Assembly: GCA_900544515.1 (NCBI GenBank) | Contig: UQVI01000107.1 | Coordinates: 1 to 6,063 of the forward strand | Direction of reading: 5' to 3' | Origin: an uncultured Oscillospiraceae bacterium | GTDB taxonomy: Bacteria; Bacillota; Clostridia; Oscillospirales; Acutalibacteraceae | Length of the DNA stretch: 6,063 nucleotides | Part shown: positions 1-5,229 of the stretch, in pieces | Layout of the letters: each line of letters opens with the position of its first letter | How positions within the stretch are numbered: position 1 is the first letter of the stretch | Notes under the pieces: generated by a model | The model's input: the letters and a program-made list of their open reading frames with translations, nothing else | The model's database searches: none | What the model was told of the DNA's origin: nothing | Translations under genes and position numbers: made by a program

Positions 1-33
1 TCTCGTGGGCTCGGAGATGTGTATAAGAGACAG
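1..33 (+). other. Residual Nextera (Tn5) sequencing adapter, not biological
   Basis: The window opens with the Nextera read-2 adapter lacking its first G: a TCTCGTGGGCTCGG segment at 1-14, then the 19-base Tn5 mosaic end AGATGTGTATAAGAGACAG at 15-33. The match to the known adapter is complete over these 33 bases. Natural sequence begins at 34. This also means the contig physically ends here and the promoter region of the first gene is largely missing. Confidence 0.98.
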
Positions 34-69
34 GATTCAAATAACATTTATTAAGTGAGGAATCATTTT

Positions 70-1257
70 TTGAAAAACAAACTAAAGGTCGGTATAGGCA
101 CAGATGCCTTTCCCCCTACCACTGACGGAATAAGCAATGTTGCACAAAACTATGCAGATCAAATTAACCGCCGGCATGGTGAGGCAGTTATCATAACTCC
201 AAAAAATCCGAATCAGCTTGACTATAAATATGATTATCAGATATTCAGATACAAAAGCTTATGGATTCCTTCAAAGGAAGGCTACAGTGTTGGCTGGCCA
301 TTCAAGAACGAATTACACCAAGCGATAATTGATATGAATTTTGATATACTCCACTCACATGCTCCGTTGGCAACAAGCTATTATTTCAGACGTGTTACTG
401 AAAAAAGGAAAATTCCGGTTGTACTTACATATCACACAAAATATGAATATGATATTGATAAGCGTGTACCTACAAAGCCGGCAAAGGATTTTGCCTATCA
501 CTTTTTGTGCAATAATATAAATGCCGCAGACGAGGTATGGGTAACAAGTCAAGGTACGGTTGATTCCCTGCGAAAAATAGGATACACAGGTGACTATATT
601 GTAATGCCTAACGGCTGTGATCTTCCGATAACAAATGTATCTGTTTCAGATGTTGCAATGATTAAGCGAAAACACAATATACCGGAAAATACACCTGTAT
701 TCCTTTATTGCGGAAGAATGATATGGTATAAAAATATACAGCTTATTCTGGATGCCTGTGCTAAGCTTAAAAATGAGGGCAAAGACTTCAAACTGATTAT
801 GCTCGGCTTTGGTGCTGATGAGAATGCAATCAAGCGGTATATCGTCAAATCAGGCATCCGAAACAATGTAATCTGGACAGGTCAGATACTTGACAGGCAG
901 GAAATACAGGGATATTACGGCATTTCCGATATTCTCCTTTTTCCGTCAGTATTTGATACAAACGGACTCGTTGTAAGAGAGGCAGCTGCCTGTGCTACTC
1001 CAAGTCTACTGATTCGCTCAAGTTGTGCAGCAGAAGGAATCATCGACGGTGAAACAGGCTTTCTCTGTATGGAAAGTGCACATTCAATTGCATCCATTCT
1101 TTCGAAAATAATGGATAATAAAGATCTTATTAAGCGTGTCGGTAAAAAAGCACAGAATGATATCTATATAAGCTGGGATGATGCCGTAAAAAAAGCGTAT
1201 GACAGATATCATATTGTAATTGATAATTTTAAAACTAAAACTAAAAATAATATATAA
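70..1257 (+). CDS. Family-4 glycosyltransferase (GT-B fold), probable lipid or surface-glycan glycosyltransferase
   Basis: Encodes about 395 residues of a retaining, nucleotide-sugar-dependent GT4 enzyme, probably acting at the cytoplasmic face of the membrane on a diacylglycerol, lipid-linked or surface glycan acceptor; the acceptor is inference. Seen: an N-terminal GT4 loop VGIGTDAFPPTTDGIS (residues 7-22), a TYHTKYEYD segment (~120-128), and a C-terminal nucleotide-sugar domain beginning YCGRMIWYKN (~213-222). The catalytic EX7E motif appears as D296-x7-E304 in FPSVFDTNGLVVREAAAC, an Asp variant I associate with UGDG-like clostridial enzymes. Length is normal and no signal peptide or membrane segment is visible. 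Start: an in-frame GTG at 55 follows directly after a stop, but GTGAGG (55-60) looks like the Shine-Dalgarno for the TTG at 70, nine bases downstream, so TTG 70 is preferred. The gene is followed by a terminator and is host DNA outside the mobile element. Confidence 0.85.
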   Translation: MKNKLKVGIGTDAFPPTTDGISNVAQNYADQINRRHGEAVIITPKNPNQLDYKYDYQIFRYKSLWIPSKEGYSVGWPFKNELHQAIIDMNFDILHSHAPLATSYYFRRVTEKRKIPVVLTYHTKYEYDIDKRVPTKPAKDFAYHFLCNNINAADEVWVTSQGTVDSLRKIGYTGDYIVMPNGCDLPITNVSVSDVAMIKRKHNIPENTPVFLYCGRMIWYKNIQLILDACAKLKNEGKDFKLIMLGFGADENAIKRYIVKSGIRNNVIWTGQILDRQEIQGYYGISDILLFPSVFDTNGLVVREAAACATPSLLIRSSCAAEGIIDGETGFLCMESAHSIASILSKIMDNKDLIKRVGKKAQNDIYISWDDAVKKAYDRYHIVIDNFKTKTKNNI

Positions 1258-1285
1258 CACCAAACTGAATAGTCTGAATAAAAAT

Positions 1286-1317
1286 AACCCCAGATGCAAA
1301 ACATCTGAGGTTTTTTT
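1286..1317 (+). terminator. Bidirectional Rho-independent terminator after the glycosyltransferase
   Basis: CAGATG (1291-1296) pairs with CATCTG (1302-1307) around a CAAAA loop, extended by AACC/GGTT across one C-A mismatch, and seven Ts follow at 1311-1317. Read on the minus strand the mismatch becomes a G-U pair, giving an unbroken 11-bp stem followed by ATTTTTATT. It should therefore also stop transcripts running leftward out of the recombinase gene. Confidence 0.85.
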
Positions 1318-1368
1318 ATATTCTGAAATGCAACAAAGCATATAAACCTGACATTGGATTGTTTTGTG

Positions 1369-1394
1369 GCATCCGTTCAATCACAGCATAGAAT
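1369..1394 (+). promoter_or_regulatory. Candidate sporulation (sigma-E/K-like) promoter for cotJC
   Basis: CATAGAAT at 1387-1394 differs by one base from the mother-cell sigma-E -10 consensus (CATACAnT). A weak GCATCC-like -35 lies 13-14 bases upstream. It sits 13 bases before the cotJC ribosome binding site, and no good vegetative promoter is seen here. The role fits a spore-coat gene, but the -35 match is poor and the call rests on little sequence. Confidence 0.3.
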
Positions 1395-1421
1395 GTAACA
1401 GAAATTTAAGGAGCTGAAGCT

Positions 1422-1613
1422 ATGTTTAATTATGTAAAAAAATTACAATATCCTATAAATATAAAAAATCCCGACCCAAAAGCCGCATCTATTATCATAT
1501 CCCAATACGGTGGACCTGACGGCGAACTCGGAGCATCACTGCGCTATCTCTCCCAGCGTTATTCAATGCCATATCCTGAACTAAAAGGCTTGCTGACAGA
1601 TATAGGTTCAGAG
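1422..1613 (+). pseudogene. cotJC: 5' fragment of cotJC spore-coat (manganese-catalase-family) gene, cut by element insertion
   Basis: The first ~64 codons match the N-terminus of CotJC-type proteins, which are ferritin-like manganese-catalase relatives in the inner spore coat. Recognisable blocks are KKLQYPINIKNPDP, SQYGGPDGELGASLRYLSQR and the start of the metal-binding segment, KGLLTDIG (residues 55-62). Intact CotJC continues here with T-E-E-L-x-H-L-E-M and runs to roughly 200 residues. Instead, after TDIGSE (ending at 1613) the frame continues with unrelated sequence (HTQERFSLLY and onward) to a stop at 1707-1709. That tail is antisense to the recombinase gene. AAGGAG at 1408-1413, eight bases before the ATG, is a proper ribosome binding site, so the gene was functional before insertion. 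The missing two-thirds should lie at the far end of the element, outside this window. The fragment lacks most metal ligands and cannot be active. Confidence 0.88.
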
Positions 1614-3232
1614 CACACACAAGAGCGTTTTTCACTCTTGTATGCCTCAATTTCCTGCGTACCTGCAAGAATTTTACTCTGCCATTTTTCAGGTATCAGT
1701 TTCAGGTGAATATCCATTTTTCTGTCCTTGTAAACTACGATTCTGTCAACGATATTTCTATAGAAAGTATCGTTCCATTCCTCGCCTGTCGATATGGAAT
1801 TCACATAACTTCTTATGTCCGAGATGATTTTTTCCTTGTCTGCAATCATCTGTTGATTGCTTTGCTCTTGAATCAGTTTTTGCTCAAGGTCAGTAATTTG
1901 ATTGCTTAAATCATCACAAGCCTCTCTGTACTCCTTTGCCTCAATATATCCGTTCAGGCACATATCCAGCAGTTTCTTTTTCTTGTCTTCGCACTTAGCA
2001 ATCTCACTTTGAAAATGTGACCTGTTGTCATTATCGCTGACGTTTTTGACTACACTTTCAACAGACTGCAACAGCGTGTTGATTATATTTGTTCGGCTCA
2101 GCATTGTATCTGCAACCACTGTCTGCAGAATCTCTTTTATATCCTTATCATTGATGGAATTTGTTGTGCATCCCACAGCAGTTCCGTCTTTTTCTTTATG
2201 CTTACCGCCGTTCTTCTGACTTTCAGCGCACACCCATTTCACATTCATTGTGCCGTCTTTTCGCTTTTTCTGCCGTCTTACAAAGCCTGCACCGCACTCA
2301 CCGCAGACAATTTTGCCCGACAAAGCATATCTGTTTGCAAAGGCTTTCACTGTACTTTGTGACGGTTTGCGTCTTTCTAATTCTCTCTGCACCGTCTCAA
2401 AGCGTTCTCTTGAGATAATCGGCTCGTGATGATTTCGGATAGTTACAGTTTCAATCTCGCCGTAATTTCTTTTCTTCTGATGCGTAAGATAGTCGGGTGT
2501 GTAGGTCTTTTGCTGAACCAAATCACCGCAGTATTTTTCATTTCGCAGTATGCGGAGAATAACCGTGTATGACCAGTCCTTCATCCGTGTAGATGTTTTT
2601 ACTTCTTCTTCTCGCAGTTCCTTCGCAATCCGGTGTGCACCCTTGCCCTCATCAAGAAATTTGTGGTAAATCAACCTTACAGTTTCTGCACCCTCTTCAT
2701 TGATAATCAGCTTGCCGTCACGCACATCATAGCCCAGCATATCCCTGCCGAGAACAACACCCTTTTCCATCTGTCTGCGCAGTCCCCACTTGACACGCTC
2801 GCTTGTCTTTCGGCTTTCCTCCTGCGCCATTGTAGATAAAAATGCAAGTCGCATTTCCGCATCACTGTCAAGGGTATTGATGTTGTCATTCAGAAAAATC
2901 ACACCGATACCGAGTGCTTTTAACTCTCTTGTGTAGCCGATACTGTCCAGAATATTTCTCGCAAATCGGCTGATTTCTTTTGTGATAATCAAATCAAATT
3001 TACCGCTCTTCGCATCCTCAATCATCTGATTGAATGCAACACGCTTTTTCGTATTTGTGCCCGAAATTCCGTCATCAACATAAATATCATAAAGTTCCCA
3101 CAGGTGGTTTCGCTTTATGTATTCATTGAAAAACTGCTGCTGACTTTCAAGCGAATTTGCCTGATCAGACTTGTCTGTAGACACACGACAGTAAGCAGCA
3201 ACACGCTTAACCATATTGTCATTGTCAAACAT
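1559..3232 (-). CDS. Large serine recombinase (site-specific integrase/excisionase)
   Basis: A 557-residue large serine recombinase that would integrate and excise the element by forming a 5'-phosphoserine link to DNA. Seen: resolvase-type catalytic domain with RVAAYCRVSTD, nucleophile Ser18, and the active-site segment KEISRFAR (residues 85-92); a recombinase domain (~160-280); a zinc ribbon with C310-x2-C313, C335 and C355; and a charged coiled-coil region (~400-475). No domain is missing. Start: ATG at 3232 has AGGAG (3240-3244) seven bases upstream; Met7 is a weaker alternative. The stop (1559-1561) and about the last 15 residues (from ~Pro543) lie in host cotJC DNA read antisense, so the native C-terminus in the excised form is probably different. 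It has a good promoter at 3298-3325, a hairpin in its leader, and diverges from the protease-like gene. Confidence 0.95.
   Translation of the reverse strand: MFDNDNMVKRVAAYCRVSTDKSDQANSLESQQQFFNEYIKRNHLWELYDIYVDDGISGTNTKKRVAFNQMIEDAKSGKFDLIITKEISRFARNILDSIGYTRELKALGIGVIFLNDNINTLDSDAEMRLAFLSTMAQEESRKTSERVKWGLRRQMEKGVVLGRDMLGYDVRDGKLIINEEGAETVRLIYHKFLDEGKGAHRIAKELREEEVKTSTRMKDWSYTVILRILRNEKYCGDLVQQKTYTPDYLTHQKKRNYGEIETVTIRNHHEPIISRERFETVQRELERRKPSQSTVKAFANRYALSGKIVCGECGAGFVRRQKKRKDGTMNVKWVCAESQKNGGKHKEKDGTAVGCTTNSINDKDIKEILQTVVADTMLSRTNIINTLLQSVESVVKNVSDNDNRSHFQSEIAKCEDKKKKLLDMCLNGYIEAKEYREACDDLSNQITDLEQKLIQEQSNQQMIADKEKIISDIRSYVNSISTGEEWNDTFYRNIVDRIVVYKDRKMDIHLKLIPEKWQSKILAGTQEIEAYKSEKRSCVCSEPISVSKPFSSGYGIE
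1593..1613. other. Probable attachment-site junction (attL/attR) between cotJC and the mobile element
   Basis: CotJC homology ends between about 1599 and 1613 and element sequence follows. The stretch 1593-1611 has matching ends (CTGA at 1593-1596, TCAG at 1608-1611) around a central ATATA, like the weakly symmetrical sites used by serine integrases. The exact crossover dinucleotide cannot be set without the partner junction. Confidence 0.65.
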
Positions 3233-3252
3233 ATTTTTACTCCTTTCCTTCA

Positions 3253-3282
3253 GCGGTTGCCGATAAATAATCAGTCAACCGC
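3253..3282 (-). promoter_or_regulatory. Inverted repeat in the recombinase leader
   Basis: GCGGTTG (3253-3259) and CAACCGC (3276-3282) are perfect 7-bp inverted repeats separated by 16 bases. They lie between the predicted transcription start (~3291) and the ribosome binding site (3240-3244). They could be an RNA hairpin or an operator controlling recombinase production. No T-run follows on the minus strand, so it is not a terminator. Confidence 0.4.
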
Positions 3283-3297
3283 CGATTTCTAACACAC

Positions 3298-3325
3298 ATT
3301 ATATTCAAAGTATTTCAGATGTCCA
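3298..3325 (-). promoter_or_regulatory. Sigma-A-type promoter of the recombinase
   Basis: On the minus strand, TGGACA (-35, 3325-3320; one mismatch to TTGACA) and a perfect TATAAT (-10, 3303-3298) are separated by 16 bases. The predicted start is near 3291, leaving a leader of about 58 bases. Confidence 0.75.
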
Positions 3326-3343
3326 GCTTTTATAAAAAATTCT

Positions 3344-3371
3344 TTGATTAAATATTTAGTTATGCTATACT
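3344..3371 (+). promoter_or_regulatory. Extended -10 promoter of the protease-like gene
   Basis: TTGATT (3344-3349), 16 bases, then TATACT (3366-3371) preceded by TG one base upstream (3363-3364), an extended -10. The predicted start is near 3378, at the edge of the ribosome binding site. Hence upstream in-frame TTG 3344 and ATG 3362 lie in promoter DNA and are not starts. It is back-to-back with the recombinase promoter, 18 bases away. Confidence 0.7.
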
Positions 3372-3391
3372 GTAATTGTGAGGTGATAATC

Positions 3392-4225
3392 TTGAGAATA
3401 ATTGATACTTACAACAATATTTTTAAAGTTTATAAAAATGGTGTTTTCGATAAAACTTTATGGGATCACTATGCCAATTCTGCGTTTCCCGGATTGAAAG
3501 ATAAAATTGAAAATGATTTTTCAAGAATTACCGAATACAAAGACAAAGTTTATCAAATTCTTAATGATGTACCAAAAAACTTTGAAATAGCTGAAACAGC
3601 ACATCAATCTTTTATAAATGCAACAAAAAATCTGTCTGACGAAATTAAAAATAAATTCAATGTTGATTTGGATGTTACAATAATTTTGTATTTAGGTTTG
3701 GGCAATGCTGCCGGCTGGGCAACAACAATCAATAATCAACAGATTGTTCTTATTGGACTTGAAAAAGTTGTTGAACTCGGTTGGTGCAATGAAAGTGATA
3801 TGCAGGCACTCATTTATCACGAACTCGGTCATATATACCATTCACTTTTTGAATGCAAGGAGTTGTTGCCAACTAAAAAGAAACATAATATTCAACAGCT
3901 ATACAGAGAAGGCATCGCAATGATATTTGAACAAACTCTTTGTGATGATGTTAATCGCTATCACCAAGATATTGATGGTTGGCTTGATTGGTGTATTGAC
4001 AATGAAAAACTAATTAAAACCGAATATCTTAAAAGAACTGAAAACAAGGAAAGTGTTCAGGATTTCTTTGGTGATTGGTGCAGTTTTAGGGAACATTCCG
4101 ATGTAGGATATTTTTTAGGTACTGCCTTTATTAGATTTTTAATGAATGATTATTCTTTGCAAGAAATTGCATCCATGAAGTTGAACACTGTACTTAAACA
4201 TTTTTATAGATTCGCAAATGAATAA
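3392..4225 (+). CDS. Predicted zinc metalloprotease-like protein with HEXXH motif (cargo gene)
   Basis: A 277-residue protein of unassigned family with gluzincin-type hallmarks. LIYHELGHIYH gives the HEXXH zinc site (His143, Glu144, His147), and REGIAMIFEQ, 26 residues later, offers Glu173 as the likely third ligand. This arrangement is known from DUF2268-like and related Zn-peptidases; family assignment is inference. No signal peptide or membrane segment is seen, so it is probably cytosolic. Start: a perfect GAGGTGAT ribosome binding site (3380-3387) precedes TTG 3392, with eight bases between its GAGG and the start. Longer starts would overlap the promoter. It has its own promoter and terminator and runs opposite to all other element genes, so it looks like inserted cargo. 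It is more AT-rich than the recombinase. The substrate is unknown; it could serve a host-interaction, defence or regulatory role. It is not obviously ImmA/IrrE, whose third-ligand context differs. Confidence 0.75.
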   Translation: MRIIDTYNNIFKVYKNGVFDKTLWDHYANSAFPGLKDKIENDFSRITEYKDKVYQILNDVPKNFEIAETAHQSFINATKNLSDEIKNKFNVDLDVTIILYLGLGNAAGWATTINNQQIVLIGLEKVVELGWCNESDMQALIYHELGHIYHSLFECKELLPTKKKHNIQQLYREGIAMIFEQTLCDDVNRYHQDIDGWLDWCIDNEKLIKTEYLKRTENKESVQDFFGDWCSFREHSDVGYFLGTAFIRFLMNDYSLQEIASMKLNTVLKHFYRFANE

Positions 4226-4231
4226 CACTTT

Positions 4232-4260
4232 ACAGCCACAAAATAGTGGCTGTATTTTTT
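4232..4260 (+). terminator. Rho-independent terminator of the protease-like gene
   Basis: ACAGCCAC (4232-4239) pairs perfectly with GTGGCTGT (4246-4253) around AAAATA, followed by ATTTTTT (4254-4260). It begins seven bases after the stop codon. It works in the + direction only: no T-run follows on the minus strand. Confidence 0.92.
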
Positions 4261-4423
4261 ATGTTATTTTCAATCTTCTCTTACACGCATCGTACTGTGC
4301 TTTACTTATTTTTTTATCTTCCAAAAGAGCAATCAGCACTGCCCTCATATACTGTTTTTCAAACTCTTTGTTTTCCTGCTTTGCATATTCGTTTTGACCT
4401 TCCAGAATAACTTTCGTTTTCAT
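4259..4423 (-). CDS. Small SHOCT-like protein (54 aa)
   Basis: A short gene of 54 codons starting at ATG 4423 and ending with TAA at 4259-4261, against the terminator of the convergent protease-like gene. GAGG at 4433-4436, nine bases upstream, is a reasonable ribosome binding site. The N-terminal half is charged and likely helical (EYAKQENKEFEKQYM). The C-terminal half, AVLIALLEDKKISKAQYDAC, has the short-helix pattern of SHOCT-type C-terminal modules (L-x-x-L-h-x-x-G/K-x-I-s-x-x-x-Y/F). Similar small proteins commonly sit beside serine recombinases in clostridial elements, in my recollection. Their function is unknown; an oligomerisation or accessory role is inference. It follows the RHH-like gene in the same direction and may be cotranscribed with it. 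The codon pattern and the sensible protein sequence make it a real gene rather than chance. Confidence 0.7.
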   Translation of the reverse strand: MKTKVILEGQNEYAKQENKEFEKQYMRAVLIALLEDKKISKAQYDACKRRLKIT

Positions 4424-4561
4424 GCAAATTCGCCTCAACGAAATTTATGCAAAAGCATCTTGTCCCTATGCCAACACCCCTTTCCTTGTTTCATTGAATG
4501 TAATTATTATTTTAATCATAAATTCCTTTCTACCTGCCGATTACTCGGCAGGACTTTTTCT
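4424..4561 (-). other. Intergenic spacer between RHH-like and SHOCT-like genes, possible 17-codon leader
   Basis: On the minus strand a 17-codon frame (ATG 4519 to TAG 4466-4468, peptide MIKIIITFNETRKGVLA) is preceded by AAAGGAA (4523-4529) only a few bases away. It might be a leader peptide for the SHOCT-like gene, but its length and spacing make chance likely. The spacer also holds the hairpin at 4533-4552. Confidence 0.2.
4533..4557 (+). terminator. Perfect 8-bp hairpin followed by a short T-run, orphan terminator candidate
   Basis: CCTGCCGA (4533-4540) pairs with TCGGCAGG (4545-4552) around TTAC, with ACTTTTTCTTT after it on the + strand. No + strand gene precedes it. On the minus strand it lies just after the RHH-like stop codon but lacks a T-run, so there it may act as an RNA-stabilising or processing hairpin rather than a terminator. 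Confidence 0.4.
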
Positions 4562-4972
4562 TTAATAATCATTCTGATATTTGATTATATCTTTTAAGTT
4601 AATTGCTCCATTTATTGATTTGACTTCATACAAAACCCTGTCCTTCATCAGTTCTAATTTTTCAGGCTCCAATTCAAATGCACCTGCAAGAATGTTCATT
4701 GTATATGCCATTTCCACTGCAAGTTTGAAAATAATTTGCGATAGTCTGTATTCTGTTAAATCAAGTTTAGCATCAACTACACTTTCAAACGCAGGCGTTA
4801 AAACCGAGTCAGTTAAGTTTTTATTCAAATAGCAATGATAAAACTTAACTGCATCACAGATAAATCGGCTGCGATTCTTAGCACCTGATTTTCTTAAATC
4901 CTGTTCACAGATTTCTAAAATGTCATCAGTTACATATAATGCAATTCTTTTTCCTTCATTTTCGTTATTCAT
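4562..4972 (-). CDS. Ribbon-helix-helix-like DNA-binding protein of integrative elements
   Basis: A 136-residue protein. The N-terminal ~50 residues fit a ribbon-helix-helix fold: a short strand KRIALYV (8-14), a first helix DDILEICEQDLRKSG (16-30), a turn, then NRSRFICDAVKFYHCYL (33-49). The remainder is helical (KLDLTEYRLSQIIFKLAVEM and onward) and probably a dimerisation or partner region. I recognise the overall pattern from clostridial integrative elements, where such proteins are annotated as hypothetical or as relaxosome/partition-like accessories; no specific role is established. Start: ATG 4972 with AAAGGAG (4980-4986) seven bases upstream. An 8-bp inverted repeat (4987-5007) directly before the ribosome binding site suggests autoregulation. 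The SHOCT-like gene follows in the same direction. Confidence 0.7.
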   Translation of the reverse strand: MNNENEGKRIALYVTDDILEICEQDLRKSGAKNRSRFICDAVKFYHCYLNKNLTDSVLTPAFESVVDAKLDLTEYRLSQIIFKLAVEMAYTMNILAGAFELEPEKLELMKDRVLYEVKSINGAINLKDIIKYQNDY

Positions 4973-4986
4973 TAGATTACTCCTTT

Positions 4987-5007
4987 CAGCATACTGTATG
5001 TATGCTG
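4987..5007. promoter_or_regulatory. Operator-like palindrome upstream of the RHH-like gene
   Basis: CAGCATAC (4987-4994) and GTATGCTG (5000-5007) are perfect inverted repeats with a 5-base spacer. Nested within is CATACTGTATG (4990-5000), itself palindromic. It abuts the ribosome binding site of the RHH-like gene, the position expected for a repressor site or translation-blocking hairpin. Confidence 0.55.
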
Positions 5008-5072
5008 TTAAAAATCCTTTATTTTATTTGCTTTGGGGTATGTTTATTTAATAATGACATACTGTTTGTGTG
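4990..5072. repeat. Two-copy 15-bp direct repeat (CATACTGT motif)
   Basis: CATACTGTATGTATG at 4990-5004 recurs as CATACTGTTTGTGTG at 5058-5072, with 13 of 15 bases identical and starts 68 bases apart. A further GACATAC half-site occurs at 5098-5104. Paired sites of this kind are typical of small DNA-binding regulators such as RHH proteins; binding is inference. Confidence 0.5.
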
Positions 5073-5116
5073 ATATGAAAAAATTTTGTTTTAAAACGAC
5101 ATACCTTTTAAATGTT

Positions 5117-5145
5117 CCGTTCGGCGTTGCCGTACGGTGTTTTTT
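5117..5145 (+). terminator. GC-rich hairpin with T-run, terminator-like on the + strand
   Basis: CCGT (5117-5120) pairs with ACGG (5134-5137) and CGGC (5122-5125) with GCCG (5129-5132), separated by a T-T mismatch, with a GTT loop. TGTTTTTT follows at 5138-5145. No gene on the + strand clearly needs it. It may end an unrecognised + strand transcript or be part of a structured DNA site together with the next hairpin. Confidence 0.4.
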
Positions 5146-5152
5146 CGGAGTT

Positions 5153-5170
5153 TGCCAGCCTTTGGCGGCA
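5153..5170. repeat. Second GC-rich hairpin
   Basis: TGCC (5153-5156) with GGCA (5167-5170) and GCC (5158-5160) with GGC (5164-5166) form a 7-bp stem with one bulged A and a TTT loop. It lies 15 bases after the preceding hairpin. No T-run follows on either side. Confidence 0.4.
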
Positions 5171-5229
5171 TACTCCTTTATCCTGCTTATTTTCAACCTC
5201 ATAAATTTTCAAAGACTTTTGGTTTTTAA

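Noticed and set aside
1614..1709. Continuation of the cotJC frame beyond the junction
   Set aside because: It is antisense to the recombinase 3' end and has no CotJC similarity; it is only the chimeric tail of the broken gene.
3806..3835. Assignment of the HEXXH protein to ImmA/IrrE phage-repressor proteases
   Set aside because: The HELGH motif is shared, but the downstream EGIAMIFEQ block and overall layout look more like other gluzincins, and no partner HTH repressor lies beside it.
5091..5171. Minus-strand 26-codon frame starting MPPKAGKLRKNTV, preceded by AAAGGAG
   Set aside because: The ribosome binding site is only one base from the ATG, too close to work, and most of the frame is hairpin sequence. 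A basic small peptide is not excluded but cannot be supported.
5044..5202. Minus-strand 52-codon frame (MRLKISRIKEYAAKGW...) across the hairpins and operator copy
   Set aside because: It has no ribosome binding site, overlaps both GC-rich hairpins and a repeated operator-like site, and its composition follows the repeats rather than a protein pattern.
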